NCBI GenBank assembly: GCA_022497145.1
Contig: MU385879.1
Coordinates: 275,811-339,810 of the forward strand
DNA length: 64,000 nucleotides
Reading direction: 5' to 3'
Source of the DNA: Rostrohypoxylon terebratum
Taxonomy: Eukaryota > Ascomycota > Sordariomycetes > Xylariales > Hypoxylaceae
Below the pieces are notes generated by a model. That model was given only the letters and a program-made list of their open reading frames with translations. It was not told where the DNA came from and did not search any database. Positions 60,680 through 64,000 of this stretch are shown one piece after another (position 1 is the stretch's first letter; every line of letters begins with the position of its first letter). A program made the translations under genes and the position numbers.

Positions 60680-60901
60680 GTAGTACGCATTCTCGCTTGT
60701 CTTGAAGCTACCAACAATTCTCTGTTCCAGAGTGGCAGTATTTCCTCCTAAAAGTCTAGGTGCTTGCTTTGCGTGTATGGTAAGAGCTACGTGATCGTAT
60801 TGACGTGACTCGTCATCGAAAATCCGCATGATGACCTTGTCGCGAGCTCTCACTACACTTGTCACTGCCGTATTGAAGAAAATTGGATGACGAGAAGAGA
60901 T
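60680..60901 (-). pseudogene. Fragment of a FAD-dependent amine oxidase-like gene
   Basis: A minus-strand open stretch of about 74 codons reads ISSRHPIFFNTAVTSVVRAR, then IMRIFDDESRQYDHVALTIH, then LEQRIVGSFKTSENAYYL. The order (thread ending before TPVxSI, a basic DKV strand, a DG/DE-S-x-x-YDHV-hydrophobic strand, AKQAxRLL, then EQRI-L/V-GSF-x-x-S-x-N) matches, from memory, the internal region of the flavin-containing amine oxidase family linked to cyclopropane fatty acid synthases (COG2907). The FAD-binding N-terminus (GxGxxG) and the C-terminus are not present nearby in an open frame, so I read this as a relic. An ATG at 60865 opens a 91-codon frame, but it begins mid-domain. Confidence 0.45.
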
Positions 60902-61215
60902 ATGCTTTTGAAACCACCTACATACCTAACTCTTTGGCCCGTTTTTGAAGGGTCGTCATTGGAAAATCTGAACCGCGAAATCTTCGATACCATGATCTAG
61001 CCGATGTCGTATCAACAGACCTTCTAGAATACAAACTGGGTATACTATTAAGATATATGAGGATGCCGTGCGCTCACATGAATTGTATGATTAGGTAGGT
61101 AGGTACCTACTACTGATAGGTAACCTAAGTATATTCTCGATTTGTTGAGCCTATCAATAGAACCAACCTGCAGCATTACCAGTGGGTAGACCTATTCAGC
61201 TATCACCTCCACCCC

Positions 61216-62094
61216 CAAATCCCAATAACCTCGTCTCAGTTCCGTATTGCAGGTGTAGGGACTGGTACAGGGTGAATTGATCTCATTTCGCGTACTATCA
61301 ATAGCGGCTCAACTCCGAACATAGTGTTCCTCACGGATGCAAATACACGTTTACCGAAAAATGCCCAATTATACGGGCTTGTTATATCCCTCAAAGCCAC
61401 ACCGCCGACCGAGTGGCTGCCTCCTAATGTTTTATTCCGCCAATGGGATACTAAGCAAGATGTCCCCGAGGGCATCATTGAGTAGTACGACGTGGTACAC
61501 ATCCGTCTGTTGATATTTGTTTTACTCGACAAGGAGGTTCCAAGAATCCTTCAGAAGTTGATCAAGCTACTTAGTGAGTTGCTTGTCTGCCTCGCTGCCC
61601 CGTGATGCTTATTTGGCGCTGCACGCATGCATACTACGTAGATGTAGTCCATTTCCACAGAGCCCGGAGGCTATCTCCAGTGGGGCGAAGTCGACATCTC
61701 GTCACTGCACTTTGACAAAACTCATCCCGAAAACGCTCCAGTCCGCCTATTCAAGCTATCTCAAAGCCAAGAGACTCGTCTTGTCCCCACGTGGGCCCCG
61801 AAGCTACCAAGTCTGGTGCAAAGCGCAAGACTTGAGGAGATGCAGGTTGACATAGGAGACGGCCTGGATGATGCCGGGGGTGATAGACGAGACGCGGAAG
61901 GGAGTTATGTGGGTGTTCCCAAGATGGACAGTGGTTGGGTAGAAACTTATCCAGTCTTTGGTTTGATATTAGGTGTGGTAGGGAGTTGTTTCCCAGGGGC
62001 ACTGGGTTCTGTAGTGGACACCACTATGAGACTCGTAGCGCGGGCCAATCCGCACCTGTTTCTAGGGTTCATTATAGTGCTTATCCTTCTGTAA
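61216..62094 (+). pseudogene. Decayed SAM-dependent methyltransferase of the UMTA/LaeA-like type
   Basis: The plus strand keeps the family backbone: RIAGVGTGTG (the SAM motif I, normally with Asp-Val), PPTEWLPPNV, FRQWDTKQDVPEG, YDVVHIRLLIFVLLDKEVP, IQKL-type helix and LKPGGYLQWGEVDI. It has two in-frame stops: TGA at 61273-61275, exactly where motif I has Trp (GTGTGIW), and TAG at 61483-61485 before YDVVH. One intron remains spliceable: donor GTGAGT at 61574, acceptor CCACAG ending at 61660, rejoining in phase as LIKLLKPGGYLQW. Downstream of 61850 the frame stays open to 62094 but resembles the family poorly. No ATG-led N-terminus is visible. Related fungal enzymes often sit in secondary-metabolite clusters, but no cluster genes are intact here. 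Confidence 0.75.
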
Positions 62095-63650
62095 ATGAGG
62101 TTTAGCTTGGTATCAGATCAGTCAATTTTCAGCCCTATGCTGTAGGGGCAGAATCTTGAAATTGATCAAATTATCCACTGTATTGATTATAATGGCTAGC
62201 GTGTCCAATGGCCTTGTTCAAGGTCGAACTCCAAAGGCAGAGACCGTGCTATACTCTCCGTTTACAGAGGATCAAGAATTGTTCGTTCACAAAACGCGTA
62301 TTCATAGATGCAGAGCATCTCATTGTACCAAGTATGACGGCATAGATCTCACTAATTAGCGAGTCAAAGCCCGAACACCAGTCATCGAAGCCATAGATCT
62401 GGTAAGACATGCATATTCACACTCTCTAGAACCCGAGAATCGTAATAGAATGCTAGAAAGTAAGTATCAGGTCAATATGAAATGTACCTACCTAAGCAGT
62501 AGGAGGATGTAATTTATTCTATGTTACAACACATCCCTGTTCCTGGCTGAAGGGAGTCTTATGTTTTGTTACAGCATTCGAATGCGTCCATGACGCGGTA
62601 AATAGTAGATACCTAGAGGAACACAAGGGTAGGTTGAGAATCGCAGGATAAGAAGCTAGTTATGCACTCATTCATCTGCAACTTGGCGTGTAGATCCTTA
62701 TCTTCCTATTAGGCGCCGATGATGCCTCGATCTTGTCCAAAAATATATGTTAGTAGATCGAGCTTTCTTGGGATCGTCATTCACGTCGTAGGCTTCTCGG
62801 GATGTGACCGGCTCACCATATGTTGCATGAAGAGAGATCTTGTGACAGCCAATTAATAGTGTTTGGCCATATATATATTTTCGAATTGACAGAGGGACGA
62901 CGAAAGTGTGAGACGGCTATTAAGATAACCCCTCGCCTGCTTGATTGCATTTTTTCATGTTATCGAGCTTCGCAATTACAAGCCACGAATCCCTAGGGCG
63001 GCCTGATGGGCTATTTACAGGCGTTAACTATTTTGACCCGGGAAACCCCCATTCGACCCTAAACTCACCCTGCTTAGTGACTTGGGTATGACTGGCGCTA
63101 TTGCCATCTTAAGCTATCTTGGCTATCTGTTAGGCTGGATCGATACGCTGATATAGTACTTTCTGCCATATCTAGTACTTATGGGTTAGTCATTGGCTAA
63201 TTCAGGAATTGGTGTCGCTTTTTCAAGAAGCTTCCTGAAAAATTGCAAAATGTTTACAACTCCCTTCTATCACACTTGTGAGGCAAGTGAGGCGATTAGA
63301 AAAGTCATGGGTCAGCATTACCGATCTGATACTCAGGGAGGCTCACTTGAGTGTATCTATTCTGTGTAGAAGGCGATGCGATGGTGGTAGTGGGTTGAGC
63401 CTCCAGAGTGAGGCAAGGGTGATATTATGTTCTTTAGAAACTGAAATGGCTTTTGAGTGAAGGCAGTGGAGATCAACTCTGATACATGGAGTTATTTCGA
63501 AGCGTGATTTTTATGGCATTTTGTCGCACTCATCGCACTCGTCGCACATCTCAGGGAGTTAAGGAAACGAAGGGACATTAAGGGAACTTAAGATAAGTGG
63601 GGTAATCCTGGAGATGGAGGGGTAAAAGGGGGTGTAAACTACCTTACCGG
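62095..63650. other. Gene-poor region with a possible relic
   Basis: No intact gene. On the minus strand, 62706-62913, a 60-70-codon frame without a start reads LIGCHKISLHATYGEPVTS followed by YDVNDDPKKARSTNIYF and looks like decayed coding DNA of unknown family. The plus-strand frame 62156-62359 starts only with TTG. Simple GCACTC-type repeats lie near 63525-63550. Confidence 0.35.
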
Positions 63651-63683
63651 AAATATGTATGGGGTTGTAATTGTTCCCTAACG

Positions 63684-63790
63684 GTGCCATATATTGTAAC
63701 TGTGTTATATTGTGGCACTGTCCCGGGAAAAAGAATGGCTATAGAATAGTTCCTTATAGTGGAACCGTGTTAAGATCTTAATACGGTTAT
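63684..63790. repeat. Pair of imperfect palindromes
   Basis: 63684-63718 folds as GTGCCA-TATATTGTAAC against GTTATATTGTGGCAC (imperfect stem). 63763-63788 is a 26-base near-perfect palindrome centred on GATC, with arms AACCGTGTTAA and TTAATACGGTT and one mismatch. These could be ends of a small inverted-repeat element; no target-site duplication is demonstrated. Confidence 0.4.
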
Positions 63791-63905
63791 AAAAAATGTA
63801 ACTTTTATTTTTATATTTTTATTTAATTATATATACTTACTTTATTTATATATATTTAATTATTTATTTAATTTATTTAATTTTTTATTTATATATTTTT
63901 GTTAT
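63790..63905. repeat. Extremely AT-rich low-complexity tract
   Basis: About 115 bases that are almost pure A and T, made of TTTAT/ATATA words. Such tracts in ascomycetes often result from repeat-induced point mutation or mark old transposon DNA, but no recognisable element remains in the window. Confidence 0.7.
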
Positions 63906-64000
63906 GAACCCGTCTACTACTTCTGCCTAACTGACTTCGTAGAGCGGATACGTACCCTGGGGTACTTGGTTTTAAGGTAACAATACTGTAGGGTTGACGA

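Noticed and set aside
62156..62359. 67-codon frame that looks like it starts with a signal peptide
   Set aside because: The first codon is TTG; the first ATG lies inside the hydrophobic stretch, so there is no credible start.

Overview
The window is nuclear DNA of a filamentous ascomycete (Pezizomycotina; a Sordariomycete is likely but not proven). The evidence is introns of about 40-190 nt with GTRNGT donors, CTAAC-type branch points and AG acceptors, together with fungal-only families (Clr5-ankyrin, POM33, CTK2, CorA-like, UMTA-type methyltransferase). I saw no tRNA, rRNA, CRISPR array or intact transposon. All exon structures were read by eye from splice signals and reading-frame closure.

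Left half (0-27 kb), mostly core genes. Listerin (ribosome quality control E3 ligase, minus strand, C-terminal RING cut off by the window edge) is followed by a mitochondrial-type serine/threonine-rich protein with five 24-25-residue repeats, a 75-residue two-exon protein, an FHA-domain nuclear protein (Tos4-like), a RhoGAP-like protein with no arginine finger fused to a fungal STAND-type N-terminal domain, a ribosomal L1-domain ribosome biogenesis factor (Cic1/Utp30-like), palmitoyl-protein thioesterase 1, and the CTD-kinase cyclin CTK2.

Middle (27-44 kb), mixed. A possible small membrane protein, a Clr5-ankyrin protein, a broken ACR3 arsenite transporter, the ER/nuclear-pore membrane protein POM33 (with a 16-nt exon), a large polyglutamine-amidoligase gene whose first splice junction is out of frame by one base, and an intact PTEN-type phosphatase.

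Right part (44-64 kb), accessory and gene-poor. It holds a tiny putative secreted protein, a ten-exon amino-acid permease, and a tail-to-tail pair made of a CorA-like membrane protein (with an 11-nt exon) and a protein kinase with a C-terminal WD40-like half (with a GC-AG intron). Then come decayed genes: a fragment of a FAD-dependent amine oxidase, an UMTA/LaeA-like methyltransferase with two in-frame stops, and AT-rich DNA with imperfect palindromes at the right edge. The most unusual candidates are the amidoligase, the kinase-propeller fusion and the arginine-finger-less RhoGAP fusion.
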